The notes below the pieces were generated by a model. It saw only the letters and a program-made list of their open reading frames with translations, searched no databases and was not told where the DNA came from. DNA of 64,000 nucleotides from NCBI RefSeq assembly GCF_017355915.2, contig NZ_JAFEUV020000005.1, positions 124,001-188,000 of the forward strand. The letters run 5' to 3'. Source of the stretch: Telluribacter roseus. GTDB taxonomy: Bacteria; Bacteroidota; Bacteroidia; Cytophagales; Spirosomataceae. Positions within the stretch are counted from its first letter, which is position 1; every line of letters starts with the position of its first letter. The position numbers and the translations under genes were made by a program. Below, piece after piece: positions 8,018 to 17,555 of the stretch.

Positions 8018-10540
8018 TTATCGGATATTACGGAAAGCTAGTACTGAAAGGATTAGTGTGAATAGAGTAGATGTAATACTTACACCCTGCTGTAAGGCCT
8101 GCTGAGCAGTGATTTCGTTGCCAACTTTCATAGGAACATAGATTTCAGAACCTGGCTCCACTTTGGGATACACATTAAAGGCAAGGAACTTGCGGGTTCT
8201 GTCCACTGATCCGTTGGGATACTTCACATAGGCGCTTCTCTTCAGAGATTTTCTGGTAAAGCCACCAGCCTGCGAAATATAATCAATGAACCGCATACCA
8301 CGTGTAAACTTCACCGTAGTAGGGTAGAGAAGTTCTCCCTGTACCTGTACGGTCTCAAGTCTTTTAGGAATACGGATCAGGTCACCTTCCTGAATGATCA
8401 GGTCCTCGTTAGAACCGGGGTTTCTCAGGATCTTCTGTAGATTAATACCGATCAGCTGCTCAGATGACTCCTGTACCTGTACATCCAGGGATCCTTTCTT
8501 AACATCACTGGCAATGTTCTGCAGAGTTTCGTTCTTCTGCTGAGCCTCGCTCTGCGATATCACTACCTGTCTTACCAGCGTAGCTCCGTCCGGGTAAGCC
8601 AGATCAGTAAGTCCGCCGGCGCGCTGAATGATGTCAGAGATCTTTTCGTTCTTGGCGATAATGCCGTAGAAGCCGGGGTTAAGTACTTCACCCTCGATGG
8701 CCACAAAAGTCTGCTCACGATAGTTGGGAGCCCGTCGTACGATTACCTCGTCGTAAGGCTGAAGGGCAAACTCCTGACCATCCTGACGGAGGTTAAGGTC
8801 ACGGCTTACATCAAAAATATAGGTTTCAGAGATCTTGGCGTCGGCAGCCAGTATATTGATATCACGCTTTCTTCTTACTACTTCTACCTGGGAAGCCTTG
8901 GCTGATTCTTTAAAACCACCAGCCTTCAGGATGAGGTCTTCCAGGGTCATATTGGCCATATAGGGATAAGTACCGTCTCCGGCGCCCGTGTTGGGGCTGT
9001 TAACTTCACCCTGAATACGTACGAAGGCAGGTTCAGCCAGGTCAAATTTTGATGTAATCGACACTACATCCATTCTCTTTAACTTGATATCTTCGGCCGT
9101 CCCGTTAATGATATCGGCTACATTGAATGAGATATTCTGAACTGACAGGTCATCGTTGGTCCGGATTATGCTCCCACGGCCGGTAAAGGCATCTTCTCTC
9201 AGACCATCAGCATTTTGGATCAGTGACTTAAGGGTAGGGTTGCTATCGATTGAGTACTCACCGGGGCGCATTACCGAGCCCTGGATGCTTACAAGGTTCT
9301 CGAAGCGATCCAGTACCACCTGTACCTCTACTTCATCGCCTGACTTAAGATCAAAGCTGCTGAAGCCTGGTTCGCGAACTTCAATGATGCGGCGTTCTCT
9401 GGGAGTTACACGGTATACCCGTACACGCTCAGTATAAGCATTGTCTGAGAATCCTCCGGCATATTCCAGCAGGGTAGCCAGGTTTTCTTCGGGCAGTAGT
9501 TCAAACAGCCCTTGTCTTTTTACCTCACCTGTCAGGTCAACTCTTTCTTTGTATACACCTACTATGATATTATCATTATCCTGCAGGCGGATATCACCTC
9601 TGGCGGTACCATTCATTAGCAGTTCGTAGAGGTCCATACGACTTGCTACTTTACCATTTCTGACAACCCGTACATCACGGAAGGTACCCAGTTCATTAGG
9701 ACCACCAGCCAGGTACAGCGCGTTGAAAGCCGAGCTGAGCGAAGTAAGCTGATAACTACCTGGATTCACCACTTCACCGGTTACGAATACGTTGATACTG
9801 CGTACCCGACCCAGCGTAACAGTTAGGGTACTTTGAGCGCGTCCGTTCGTACCTAGCAGGCCAGGAATAAAGGCGCTTAATTTATCTATTAATATTTTAC
9901 GTACTTCCTCAATAGTCTTGCCGCTCACATAGATAGAACCGGCCCGAGGTAGGGTGATGAAGCCATCCCGGTTAACCAGGATGTTGTTGTATGTGATCTG
10001 GGCGTAGCCGTATACATAGATATCCAGTTCATCTTCCGGCCCTACGGTGTAATCGCGTGGAGTAGCGATGTTCAGGTCGGGGTTTGGCTGGAAAGTCTTG
10101 TTGGCGAAGATGGAATATCCAAAGATTCGCTGGCGAAGGGCCAGTCTTTGCTGCTCAGCCTGAGTCAGCTTTTGATTAGCTTCGGCTTCGGCCTGAAGCT
10201 CAGCATTAATTCTTTCCTGATTCGCATTGGATTTAGTGTCCTGTAGCACTTCTCCCTGCTGATTTGTGTTATTAGTAGGGGCGTTGTTGGCATTGGGAGT
10301 GTTTCCCTGCGTACCAGCGGCTCCTCTATTGGCTGGGGCTCCTTGCTGAGTACCGGTTGTACCCGTAGTACCTGTTCCGGTCGTTCCGGCGCCGGTGGTA
10401 CCTGCTCCTGTTGTTCCTGTTCCTGTTCCAGTGGTGGGTGCGGGGGCTACTTGAGATAGAACGGATGATAAAGGTGTAGAGACAATCAGAAAAGAAATCA
10501 ATACTATTTTACTGATTTCCATCAGTTTCTTAGTGTTCAT
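8018..10540 (-). CDS. Polysaccharide export protein with six SLBB domains (Wza-like)
   Basis: The 840-residue protein begins with a Sec signal peptide (hydrophobic core IVLISFLIV, cleavage near LSQVAP). A Gly/Thr/Ala/Asn/Gln-rich low-complexity stretch spans about residues 34-120. A Poly_export domain follows (PEDELDIYVYGYAQ, GFITLPRAG, EEVRKILIDKL). Six SLBB-like repeats then start with VxGEV-NPG-type strands (for example FVTGEVVNPGSY, DLTGEVKRQGLF, SIQGSVMRPGEY, AIEGEVLNPGFY), and the end is a hydrophobic segment, TLFTLILSVLAF. The family forms the outer-membrane or periplasmic conduit for exopolysaccharide. Unlike Escherichia coli Wza no lipobox cysteine is seen. The length is more than twice Wza because of the additional SLBB units. 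First gene of the leftward operon. Confidence 0.92.
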   Translation of the reverse strand: MNTKKLMEISKIVLISFLIVSTPLSSVLSQVAPAPTTGTGTGTTGAGTTGAGTTGTGTTGTTGTQQGAPANRGAAGTQGNTPNANNAPTNNTNQQGEVLQDTKSNANQERINAELQAEAEANQKLTQAEQQRLALRQRIFGYSIFANKTFQPNPDLNIATPRDYTVGPEDELDIYVYGYAQITYNNILVNRDGFITLPRAGSIYVSGKTIEEVRKILIDKLSAFIPGLLGTNGRAQSTLTVTLGRVRSINVFVTGEVVNPGSYQLTSLSSAFNALYLAGGPNELGTFRDVRVVRNGKVASRMDLYELLMNGTARGDIRLQDNDNIIVGVYKERVDLTGEVKRQGLFELLPEENLATLLEYAGGFSDNAYTERVRVYRVTPRERRIIEVREPGFSSFDLKSGDEVEVQVVLDRFENLVSIQGSVMRPGEYSIDSNPTLKSLIQNADGLREDAFTGRGSIIRTNDDLSVQNISFNVADIINGTAEDIKLKRMDVVSITSKFDLAEPAFVRIQGEVNSPNTGAGDGTYPYMANMTLEDLILKAGGFKESAKASQVEVVRRKRDINILAADAKISETYIFDVSRDLNLRQDGQEFALQPYDEVIVRRAPNYREQTFVAIEGEVLNPGFYGIIAKNEKISDIIQRAGGLTDLAYPDGATLVRQVVISQSEAQQKNETLQNIASDVKKGSLDVQVQESSEQLIGINLQKILRNPGSNEDLIIQEGDLIRIPKRLETVQVQGELLYPTTVKFTRGMRFIDYISQAGGFTRKSLKRSAYVKYPNGSVDRTRKFLAFNVYPKVEPGSEIYVPMKVGNEITAQQALQQGVSITSTLFTLILSVLAFRNIR

Positions 10541-10792
10541 AGAAAATGATTTATACTTGGAAGTTGTCTGTTAAGGATTATTTCAAAAAAATCCCTAAAT
10601 TGTGCTCACTCTAATAAAAGTACAATAAGGTAAAACGGGCCTATCGAAGAGCAAAGTAACGTAGATTTTTCATTTTTTTTGACAGAATCTATTTTTTTTG
10701 GAATTTTTAATGATATGGTTTATCCGTTTTCTAAACGAAGCCTTCACTAAAACATTATATATACAGTATTGTTAAAAAATTGGTAGTTTTTT
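10541..10792. other. Divergent AT-rich spacer between the polysaccharide operon and parE
   Basis: This 252-bp stretch must hold the promoters of two opposite transcription units. It has long T tracts around 10670-10700 and is clearly more AT-rich than its surroundings. I find no exact TAnnTTTG on either strand. A one-base-short variant, TACTTTG, lies on the minus strand near 10653-10659, and a TAGATTTT variant on the plus strand near 10662. No small open frame with coding character and no strong hairpin is visible. Confidence 0.5.
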
Positions 10793-12667
10793 ATGGCAGA
10801 TAATGCAAATGTACAATACGACGAGAGTAGTATCCGCTCACTGGACTGGAAAGAACATATCCGGCTAAGGCCAGGTATGTACATTGGTAAGTTAGGTGAC
10901 GGAGCCTCCGTTGACGATGGAATATACGTACTTGTCAAGGAAATCGTCGATAACTCTATTGACGAACATATGATGGGTAATGGAAAAACCATCGAAATAA
11001 AGATTTCTGAGCACCGGGTAGAGGTACGTGACTACGGTCGGGGTATTCCTTTGGGCAAGGTAGTTGATTGTGTTTCAAAAATCAATACCGGAGGAAAGTA
11101 TGATTCCGGGGCATTCCAAAAATCCGTTGGACTTAACGGGGTAGGTACCAAAGCGGTTAATGCCCTTTCCAATTACTTCAAGGTTCAGTCATTCCGGGAT
11201 GGTAAAACCAAGTGGGCTGAGTTTGCCCAGGGTGAGCTGGTGAAAGAATCGGTGGAAGAAGATACCAATCAACGAAATGGTACTTTAACGATATTTGAAC
11301 CTGATAATCTCATCTTTAAAAACTTCCGGTACATACCTCAGTACCTGAATAACATGATGTGGAATTACTGCTACCTCAACGCAGGTTTGACGGTTAATTT
11401 CAACGGGCAAAAATATTTTTCGCAGAATGGTCTGCTCGATCTGCTGCGTAGTAAAACGGATGTGGATGCAATCAGATATCCGATTATTCATATTAAGGGA
11501 GATGATATTGAATTTGCTATTACGCACGGTAATCAGTACGGTGAAGAGTACTATTCCTTTGTGAACGGTCAATATACAACGCAGGGAGGTACGCACCTAT
11601 CGGCATTCAGAGAAGGAGTAGTAAGAGCGGTACGCGAGCATTTCAATAAAGAATATGCACCCGAAGACGTACGCTCATCCATTATCGCGGCGGTAGCCAT
11701 CCGGGTACAGGAGCCTGTGTTCGAATCGCAGACCAAGACCAAGCTTGGCTCTACTAACATTTCTCCTGATCCTAACAGCCCAACGGTACGTACCTTTGTC
11801 AACGACTTCGTCAAGGAGCGTCTGGACAACTACCTCCACATGCACCCCGAGTCGCGCGATGCCCTCAAGAAGCGCATTGAACAGTCGGAGCGGGAGCGTA
11901 AGGAACTGGCGGGTATCAAGAAACTGGCCAACGACCGGGCTAAGAAGGCCAACCTGCACAACCGTAAGCTCCGGGACTGCCGGCTGCACCTGGCGGATGT
12001 AAAGAACGAGCTGCGCCTGGAGACTACCCTGTTTGTGACGGAGGGGGATTCGGCCAGTGGATCTATCACCAAGTCCAGAGATGTACAGACTCAGGCAGTA
12101 TTCAGTCTGAGGGGAAAGCCGTTGAACTGCTTTGGACTGAACAAGAAGGTAGTATACGAAAACGAGGAGTTTAACCTGCTGCAGCACGCGCTGGATATCG
12201 AAAACGGCATCGAGGGTCTGCGCTACAACCGGATTGTAATTGCTACCGACGCCGACGTGGATGGTATGCACATTCGCCTGCTGTTGATGACATTTTTCCT
12301 GCAGTTCTTTCCGGATCTGGTGCGTAATGGCCATCTTTACATCCTCGAAACTCCTCTGTTTAGGGTTCGGAATAAGAAAGAGACGATCTATTGCTACTCC
12401 GAAGAAGAAAAGAAGCAGGCGGTAGCTAAACTGGGAGGTAAACCTGAGATTACCCGATTTAAAGGATTAGGTGAGATTTCGCCCGATGAGTTCGGGAAAT
12501 TCATTGGAGAGGACATGCGCCTTGAGCCCATCATCCTTCAAAAGGAAATGTCGATTCAGAAGCTGCTGACCTACTACATGGGCAAAAACACGCCGGATCG
12601 TCAACGCTTTATTATCGATAATCTCAAAATCGAGAAAAACGTTGAGGAACTGGCTCTGGTGAGCTAG
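10793..12667 (+). CDS. parE: DNA topoisomerase IV subunit B
   Basis: The 624-residue protein has the complete GHKL ATPase set: EIVDNSIDE near residue 50, VRDYGRGIP, and the [14 protein letters not shown] loop. The TOPRIM domain follows with TEGDSASG near residue 414 and [13 protein letters not shown], whose aspartates bind magnesium. The conserved TOPRIM-tail segment [12 protein letters not shown] is near residue 560. Its length and the absence of the long insert found in many GyrB proteins fit ParE of Bacteroidota, and the ParC partner is at 46830-49550. With ParC it decatenates daughter chromosomes in the cytoplasm. The pheA gene follows after 39 bp and may be co-transcribed. A gyrase B assignment is less likely but only a tree would exclude it. 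Confidence 0.88.
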   Translation: MADNANVQYDESSIRSLDWKEHIRLRPGMYIGKLGDGASVDDGIYVLVKEIVDNSIDEHMMGNGKTIEIKISEHRVEVRDYGRGIPLGKVVDCVSKINTGGKYDSGAFQKSVGLNGVGTKAVNALSNYFKVQSFRDGKTKWAEFAQGELVKESVEEDTNQRNGTLTIFEPDNLIFKNFRYIPQYLNNMMWNYCYLNAGLTVNFNGQKYFSQNGLLDLLRSKTDVDAIRYPIIHIKGDDIEFAITHGNQYGEEYYSFVNGQYTTQGGTHLSAFREGVVRAVREHFNKEYAPEDVRSSIIAAVAIRVQEPVFESQTKTKLGSTNISPDPNSPTVRTFVNDFVKERLDNYLHMHPESRDALKKRIEQSERERKELAGIKKLANDRAKKANLHNRKLRDCRLHLADVKNELRLETTLFVTEGDSASGSITKSRDVQTQAVFSLRGKPLNCFGLNKKVVYENEEFNLLQHALDIENGIEGLRYNRIVIATDADVDGMHIRLLLMTFFLQFFPDLVRNGHLYILETPLFRVRNKKETIYCYSEEEKKQAVAKLGGKPEITRFKGLGEISPDEFGKFIGEDMRLEPIILQKEMSIQKLLTYYMGKNTPDRQRFIIDNLKIEKNVEELALVS

Positions 12668-12706
12668 TTTTGCAATCCGATCAATTACCATACCCACTTA
12701 CCTTCT

Positions 12707-13780
12707 GTGGATTTACAAGATTTAAGAAAACACATTGATACCCTTGATGACCAACTCCTCCAGCTCCTCAACGAGCGGATGGAGTTGGTCAAAAAAGTAG
12801 GTGAGCTTAAGCGAGCTAACAAGACGATCATCTATCGACCCGAACGGGAAAAGCAAATTCTGGATCGCCTCGAGAAGCTAAATAAGGGACTGCTGAGCCG
12901 GTCGGCCATTGAGGCTATCTTCCTTGAAATATTTGCTGTATCCCGCAATCTGGAACTTCCCGAACGTATCGCCTACCTGGGACCCGAGGGGAGCTTTACC
13001 CACCAGGCCGCCGAGAGCCGCTTTGGGGGTATGAGCGACTACCTGATGCTTCCTACCATCCGATCCGTTTTTGACAGTGTAGATACCGGTCGTGCGCGCT
13101 TTGGGGTAGTACCTATCGAAAATAATCAGGAGGGTGTAGTAAGTGAAACCATGGATTTGCTCCGGGAAAAAGAGCTGCTTATAGCCGCCGAGGTGTTACT
13201 GCCTATTCATTTTACCTTTGCTTCCCAATCGGACTCTGTACACGAGATCAAGCGTATTTATTCGAAAGATATAGCCTTCCGGCAGTGTAGCAAGTTCCTG
13301 AGGGAGTACTTTGAAGAGTTGAATGTAGAGCTAATACCGGTAGAGTCAACCTCCAAGGCTGCGAAGCTAGCCGCTCAGGAGCCCGACGCCGCGGCTATCT
13401 GTTCGCACATAGCGGCGCGGTTGTTCAGTGTACCTGTGCTATTTGATAATATCGGGGATGGAGATCAGAACCGAACGCGTTTTGTAATCCTGTCCAAAGA
13501 CTTTGTCAACCAGAAGAGCCAGTCTGATAAGACTACCATCATCGCTAACTTACCGAATACGCACCGGCCGGGTGTTCTTTTTGAATTCCTGAAAGACTTC
13601 AATGACCGCGGTATCAACCTGACCAAGATCGAGAGCCGTCCGCTTCGGGATGGATCGACTTTTAAGTCATGGTTCCTGATTGAATTTGAAGGCCACCACG
13701 ACGACCAGCCCGTGCAGGAGATATTCCAGAAGTACGGTACCCACCTCAAGTGGCTGGGCAGCTACGTCAGAATAGCTTAA
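12707..13780 (+). CDS. pheA: Bifunctional chorismate mutase / prephenate dehydratase
   Basis: The 357-residue protein has three domains. Residues 1-85 are an AroQ chorismate mutase (LRKHIDTLDDQLLQLLNERMEL, with the conserved helix arginines and YRPEREKQIL). Residues about 93-270 are a prephenate dehydratase (YLGPEGSFTHQAA and the late NRTRFVIL motif). Residues about 280-357 are an ACT domain with GVLFEFL and ESRPLRDG, the phenylalanine-binding site. It converts chorismate to phenylpyruvate, with likely feedback inhibition by phenylalanine. The start is GTG at 12707; no upstream alternative fits. It follows parE by 39 bp and converges on ribF with only 12 bp between stops and no terminator seen. 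Confidence 0.93.
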   Translation: MDLQDLRKHIDTLDDQLLQLLNERMELVKKVGELKRANKTIIYRPEREKQILDRLEKLNKGLLSRSAIEAIFLEIFAVSRNLELPERIAYLGPEGSFTHQAAESRFGGMSDYLMLPTIRSVFDSVDTGRARFGVVPIENNQEGVVSETMDLLREKELLIAAEVLLPIHFTFASQSDSVHEIKRIYSKDIAFRQCSKFLREYFEELNVELIPVESTSKAAKLAAQEPDAAAICSHIAARLFSVPVLFDNIGDGDQNRTRFVILSKDFVNQKSQSDKTTIIANLPNTHRPGVLFEFLKDFNDRGINLTKIESRPLRDGSTFKSWFLIEFEGHHDDQPVQEIFQKYGTHLKWLGSYVRIA

Positions 13781-13792
13781 TCAAAGCATGCG

Positions 13793-14722
13793 TTACTTAT
13801 TGAGGTAGGCAAGGGACTTTTCCTTGTCTGCCTTAATCTGCTGCATCAGACTATCCAGGCTGTTGAACTTTTGTTCGGGCCGCAGGTAGTGAAGTAGTTC
13901 TACCTGTAGCTTCTCCCCGTAAATTTCCTTGTTAAACTCAAACAGATTGGCTTCAATGGTACGTGTAGTGCCGTCTACCGTAGGCCTGGTACCAATATTG
14001 AGCATACCTCCGTATAAAGTACCGGCATGCCGGGCCTGAATGGTATATACGCCGTTGGCCGGTATTAGCTTATAGCTTTCCCTAACCAGTACATTGGCCG
14101 TAGGAAAGCCAATGGTACGTCCAATTTGTTTTCCTTTTACGACGGTACCCGAAAACTCATACGGGCGCCCCAGCAGCTCATTGGCTTCCTTGACGTCACC
14201 TTCCAGCAGTGCGTTGCGTATCCTCGTTGAGCTGATTGCCAGCTGGTCGATGTCCTGACGGGAGATCTCTTCTACCTCAAAGCCATACTGACTGGCATTC
14301 TGCTGCAGAAAGTCAAAACTCCCTTCACGATTACGGCCAAACCGGTGGTCGTAGCCAATAACCAGTTTTTTGGTACCTATGCGGTCTACCAGTACCTGGC
14401 GAATAAATTCATCCGAGGAGAGTTCAGAAAAGGAGCGGGTAAAGGGTACTATCACCAGGTGCTGTATACCCAGATGCGCCAGCAGCTCGGTTTTTTCGTC
14501 AATGGTTGAAAGTAATTGAAGCCCCTGACTATCTTCCGACACCACCATGCGCGGATGTGGCCAGAAGGTCAGTACTACGGTTTCGCCGCCGCTGTTGGCG
14601 CTGATTTCACGCAGGCGTGACAATATTTTCTGATGCCCCAGATGTACTCCATCAAAAGTACCGCTTGTCACGACGGCGTAGGGGAGCTTTTCAAACGACT
14701 CGATGGAGTTATAAACTTTCAT
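13793..14722 (-). CDS. ribF: Bifunctional riboflavin kinase / FAD synthetase
   Basis: The 309-residue enzyme has the N-terminal nucleotidyltransferase pattern GTFDGVHLGHQKIL near residue 22, with GYDHRFGRNREG and the SSTRIRNALLEGD segment. The C-terminal riboflavin kinase domain has GFPTANV near residue 205, the PTAN magnesium/ATP motif, then the NIGTRPTVDG loop. It makes FMN and then FAD. Its ATG overlaps the truB stop by one base (14722), so the genes are translationally coupled. The ftsX-DUF3098-uppP-truB-ribF order is a conserved Bacteroidota arrangement. FAD made here is used by the ETF and flavoenzymes seen elsewhere in the window. Confidence 0.95.
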   Translation of the reverse strand: MKVYNSIESFEKLPYAVVTSGTFDGVHLGHQKILSRLREISANSGGETVVLTFWPHPRMVVSEDSQGLQLLSTIDEKTELLAHLGIQHLVIVPFTRSFSELSSDEFIRQVLVDRIGTKKLVIGYDHRFGRNREGSFDFLQQNASQYGFEVEEISRQDIDQLAISSTRIRNALLEGDVKEANELLGRPYEFSGTVVKGKQIGRTIGFPTANVLVRESYKLIPANGVYTIQARHAGTLYGGMLNIGTRPTVDGTTRTIEANLFEFNKEIYGEKLQVELLHYLRPEQKFNSLDSLMQQIKADKEKSLAYLNK

Positions 14723-15444
14723 TATTCATTAGGTAGGTCAAGCTGGGCTCTCTTTTGCTGAATATAATCAGATAATGACCAGGCATCCGCCAGCAGAAAG
14801 TTGCCGATACGGGTGCGGCAGAGCGAACTGAGGTAGGCGCCGCTTCCCACCAGTTGTCCAAAGTCCCTTACGATACTCCGTATATAGGTACCCTTGGTGC
14901 ACACGATCCGGAAGTGGATTTCGGGAAACTGATCAGCATCTATCTCGAATAACGAAATAGTAACCTGACGGGTTTTGATTTCGGCTGTTTCGCCACGGCG
15001 GGCTTTTTTGTACAGCCGCTCACCATCCACGCGCACAGCGGAGTAAATAGGGGGGATTTGATCGATAGTGCCGGTAAGAGCCTGACGGGCTTTATCGAGT
15101 AACTCAGTAGTTATATGGTCAGTAGGGTACTCCGCGTCAAACTCTGTCTCGAGATCCACGGAGGGGGTAGTTTTCCCAAGTACCAAGGTACCGGTATACT
15201 CCTTTTCCTGGGCCTGATAGGTATCTATTTCCTTGGTCTTTCTGCCCGTACACAGAATCAGCAGGCCCGTAGCCAATGGGTCCAGGGTACCGGCGTGGCC
15301 AATCTTCTTGAACTTACAGGCTCGCTTGAGCTTATTGGCCACATCAAAGGAGGTCCAGGTGAGGGGCTTGTCAATCAGGATTACTTCCCCATCGTCTGCC
15401 GGCTGATTCTCTTGTTGGGGTACTTTGGTAGTACTGGTAGTCAT
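14722..15444 (-). CDS. truB: tRNA pseudouridine(55) synthase
   Basis: The 240-residue protein carries IDKPLTWTSFDVANKLK and HAGTLDPLATGLL, in which D55 is the catalytic aspartate, followed by the YSAVRVDGERLYKKAR substrate-binding stretch and the RIVCTKGTYIRSI strand. It isomerises U55 in the T loop of tRNAs. The N-terminal 20 residues are polar and variable. It lies 2 bp downstream of uppP and overlaps ribF by one base. The protein is shorter than the Escherichia coli enzyme, lacking most of the C-terminal PUA extension, which is common in Bacteroidota. Confidence 0.95.
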   Translation of the reverse strand: MTTSTTKVPQQENQPADDGEVILIDKPLTWTSFDVANKLKRACKFKKIGHAGTLDPLATGLLILCTGRKTKEIDTYQAQEKEYTGTLVLGKTTPSVDLETEFDAEYPTDHITTELLDKARQALTGTIDQIPPIYSAVRVDGERLYKKARRGETAEIKTRQVTISLFEIDADQFPEIHFRIVCTKGTYIRSIVRDFGQLVGSGAYLSSLCRTRIGNFLLADAWSLSDYIQQKRAQLDLPNE

Positions 15445-15446
15445 TC

Positions 15447-16226
15447 TTACACGATATCAAGCTTGTAGCCGGAGGCCAGTAAGCCGAGTAACACCAACCC
15501 TAGTATGATACGGTAGTAACCAAATACCTTGAAACCATAGCGGGTTAGAAAATTAATGAAAAAGCGGATGGCCAGCATGGCTACAATGAAGGCTACCAGG
15601 TTGCCTACCAGTAAGGTTTCGATGTCTTCGGGCTGGATGCTTTGGTAAGTTTTCAGGAATTTATAACCACCCGCGGCAGCCATGGTAGGCACCGCCAGGA
15701 AGAACGAAAATTCGGCTGCCTGTTTACGGGTAAGTCCCTGAAACATACCCCCGATAATAGTAGCCGCTGACCTTGACACACCGGGGATCATGGCTATGCA
15801 CTGAAAGAATCCTACCTTCAGCGCTTCGGGATAAGTGATTTCGCGGTCCTTGGGGTACTCGTTGGCAATTTTGTCAATAAATACCAGTACAATGCCCCCT
15901 AGCAGCAGCGAAATAGCCACGACCCAGACATTCTCCAGCATAGCATCGATGAAGTCGTTGAGCAGGAAGCCAATAACAGCGGCCGGTAAGAAAGCTACAA
16001 ATAGTTTGTAGTAGAAGTCACGCGTCTGCAGGAAGCGACGACGATACAATACAAGCACAGAAAGAATAGCACCGAACTGAATATTGACGGTAAACATCTT
16101 AGTGAATTCCAGGTGGCTGATCCCCATCATAGAGGATGCAATAATCATGTGACCAGTTGAAGAAACTGGTAAAAATTCGGTAATACCCTCGACAATGGCG
16201 AGTATTACGGCTTGCCAAAAAGTCAT
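15447..16226 (-). CDS. uppP: Undecaprenyl-diphosphatase (BacA family)
   Basis: The 259-residue integral membrane enzyme has the two catalytic signatures: [15 protein letters not shown] near residue 14, with the essential glutamates, and [15 protein letters not shown] near residue 150, with the catalytic Ser/Arg pair. It has about eight hydrophobic helices. It dephosphorylates undecaprenyl diphosphate, recycling the lipid carrier for peptidoglycan and for the polysaccharide pathway at 1-10.5 kb. Its ATG lies within the last codons of the DUF3098 gene (4-bp ATGA-type overlap), and truB begins 2 bp after its stop. Confidence 0.95.
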   Translation of the reverse strand: MTFWQAVILAIVEGITEFLPVSSTGHMIIASSMMGISHLEFTKMFTVNIQFGAILSVLVLYRRRFLQTRDFYYKLFVAFLPAAVIGFLLNDFIDAMLENVWVVAISLLLGGIVLVFIDKIANEYPKDREITYPEALKVGFFQCIAMIPGVSRSAATIIGGMFQGLTRKQAAEFSFFLAVPTMAAAGGYKFLKTYQSIQPEDIETLLVGNLVAFIVAMLAIRFFINFLTRYGFKVFGYYRIILGLVLLGLLASGYKLDIV

Positions 16227-16438
16227 TTGTCAGAAGGTTTGCGTAGAATAGCCCAGAACTCAACAATAAATCCACTGATGGCAATAAGAGGGCCAATAGT
16301 CAGGCCCAGCAGACCAAAGCCAAACTCTTCTGTGTCAAGATTCATAATAAAAAAGCCTCCCAGAATCAGCGCCAGGCCTATGAGCATCCAGCGGTAATTG
16401 GCTGATGAGAAAGGTAATGGATTTTTAGTTGTACTCAT
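16223..16438 (-). CDS. DUF3098 small membrane protein
   Basis: I place the start at the ATG at 16438, giving 71 residues ([17 protein letters not shown]). A start at 16480 is open but would add 14 residues of unlike, uncharged sequence. Two membrane helices are visible ([16 protein letters not shown] and [18 protein letters not shown]), joined by a short acidic loop, LDTEEFG. This matches the DUF3098 family, small two-helix proteins found between ftsX and uppP in Bacteroidota. The function is unknown. It overlaps uppP by 4 bp, so it is translated with it. A role in division or envelope assembly is suggested only by its neighbours. Confidence 0.85.
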   Translation of the reverse strand: MSTTKNPLPFSSANYRWMLIGLALILGGFFIMNLDTEEFGFGLLGLTIGPLIAISGFIVEFWAILRKPSDK

Positions 16439-16490
16439 TGCAAAAAATCTTTTGTATAAATAGGTATTTAGAATATTCAATGCGTTAGTC

Positions 16491-17372
16491 TCAGTACAGA
16501 TCGTCGAGTGACATCCGCAGGTACCTCGCTATGGACTGATAGGTACTGGTGATACCTATCATAAGGCCCAGTATCAGTACACACACCATCAGGATGATCA
16601 GCTTGTCGTACTCCTGTAACATGTATAGTCCCTCCACATTCCGGACAGCCACCTGCTGTAACAACACCAGCAGGCCACAGGCCAGTATACTACCTAACAG
16701 GCCCTGCAGCGCCCCCCGCAGTATAAAGGGTTTCTGGATAAATCCGTTGGTAGCACCTACCAGTTGCATACTTCTGATCAGGAAGCGCTGTGAATAGATA
16801 GCCAGCTTGATGGTATTGTTGATCAGCAGTACAATGATGATCAGCATGATGAGCGCGAAGCTGGACAGGATGATGTATATTTTGGTAATGTTGCGGTTGA
16901 TATTATCCGCCAGGTTTTCCTGGTACACGGCTTCGTACACATTATCCATTTTTTCCAGATCTTCCCGGATCTGCTTGAGCTTTGCCTCTTCAAAATAATC
17001 TTCCTGTACCTTTACGCGGTAGCTGTCTCGCAGGGGGTTTTCGCCCAGAAAGGTCGTAAAGTCCTCTTTGGTACCCTCAATGAATTCCTTGGCGGCTTCC
17101 TCCTTGGATACAAATATGATAGCTGGCCCCTCAGTACTTGCCTGTAGGTAAGGCTTTTTCTGGATGGCCTGAAGAAGGGAGTCGCGCCCGGCTTCGGTAA
17201 TCGTCTTCTCCAGGAAGACCCGCACTTCAATGTTCTGGCGGATGATGGATACCATCTTCTTTGACTGTATGACCAGCATTCCACAAAAACCAATCAGGAA
17301 GAGAGCGGCCGTCAGGCTGACTACAATCATGGTATTAGGATAACTACCAATCTTCTTCTTCTTTCTGGGCAT
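16491..17372 (-). CDS. ftsX: Cell-division ABC transporter permease FtsX
   Basis: The 293-residue protein has a basic N-terminus (MPRKKKKIGSYPN) and a first helix TMIVVSLTAALFLIGFCG. A large periplasmic loop follows, with the FtsX pattern EVRVFLEKT and KEEAAKEF, then three C-terminal helices. The conserved cytoplasmic loop RSMQLVGATNGFI near residue 195 contacts the FtsE ATPase. FtsEX regulates peptidoglycan hydrolases at the septum. The FtsE gene is not in this window, as is usual in this phylum. The gene heads the leftward ftsX-DUF3098-uppP-truB-ribF unit; an exact TAnnTTTG element lies about 70 bp upstream. Confidence 0.93.
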   Translation of the reverse strand: MPRKKKKIGSYPNTMIVVSLTAALFLIGFCGMLVIQSKKMVSIIRQNIEVRVFLEKTITEAGRDSLLQAIQKKPYLQASTEGPAIIFVSKEEAAKEFIEGTKEDFTTFLGENPLRDSYRVKVQEDYFEEAKLKQIREDLEKMDNVYEAVYQENLADNINRNITKIYIILSSFALIMLIIIVLLINNTIKLAIYSQRFLIRSMQLVGATNGFIQKPFILRGALQGLLGSILACGLLVLLQQVAVRNVEGLYMLQEYDKLIILMVCVLILGLMIGITSTYQSIARYLRMSLDDLY

Positions 17373-17440
17373 ACGCAGGAGTAAATAGTAAGGTTACTTG
17401 ATGAGCCTCTAGATGGCCCGGGCTTTGACAGCACTCGCTG

Positions 17441-17448
17441 CAAAAATA
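17441..17448 (-). promoter_or_regulatory. Putative -7 promoter element of ftsX operon
   Basis: On the minus strand the sequence reads TATTTTTG, an exact match to the Bacteroidota TAnnTTTG element, about 69 bp before the ftsX ATG. A transcript starting near 17435 would have a leader of about 60 nt. I do not see a convincing TTG at the usual 19-21 bp upstream, so the call is tentative. Confidence 0.35.
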
Positions 17449-17502
17449 AGGATAAATACCATTAGTAGGGTCTGGCGGGACCCGTGTTAAGGATTTTTAA
17501 CG

Positions 17503-17528
17503 AAAAAAGCGTCCGGAAATCCAGACGC
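17503..17528 (-). terminator. Rho-independent terminator of the DUF151 nuclease gene
   Basis: On the minus strand, 28 bp after the stop codon, GCGTCtGGA and TCCgGACGC pair around a two- to four-base loop and are followed by six T residues (complement of the A run at 17503-17508). It separates the nuclease gene from the ftsX promoter region. Confidence 0.75.
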
Positions 17529-17555
17529 CTGTATAGTAATGAGGCAATAGCTATG

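Noticed and set aside
10330-10440. Tandem-repeat-like GTTCCTGTTCC sequence in the SLBB gene
   Set aside because: It encodes the low-complexity Gly/Thr linker of the SLBB protein; irregular codon-level repetition and not a separate DNA element.
11675-12334. Long open frame (219 codons) opposite to parE
   Set aside because: It lies entirely within parE, whose conserved catalytic motifs are intact; the opposite frame has low-complexity Leu/Val/Gln sequence with no recognisable domain and no start context.
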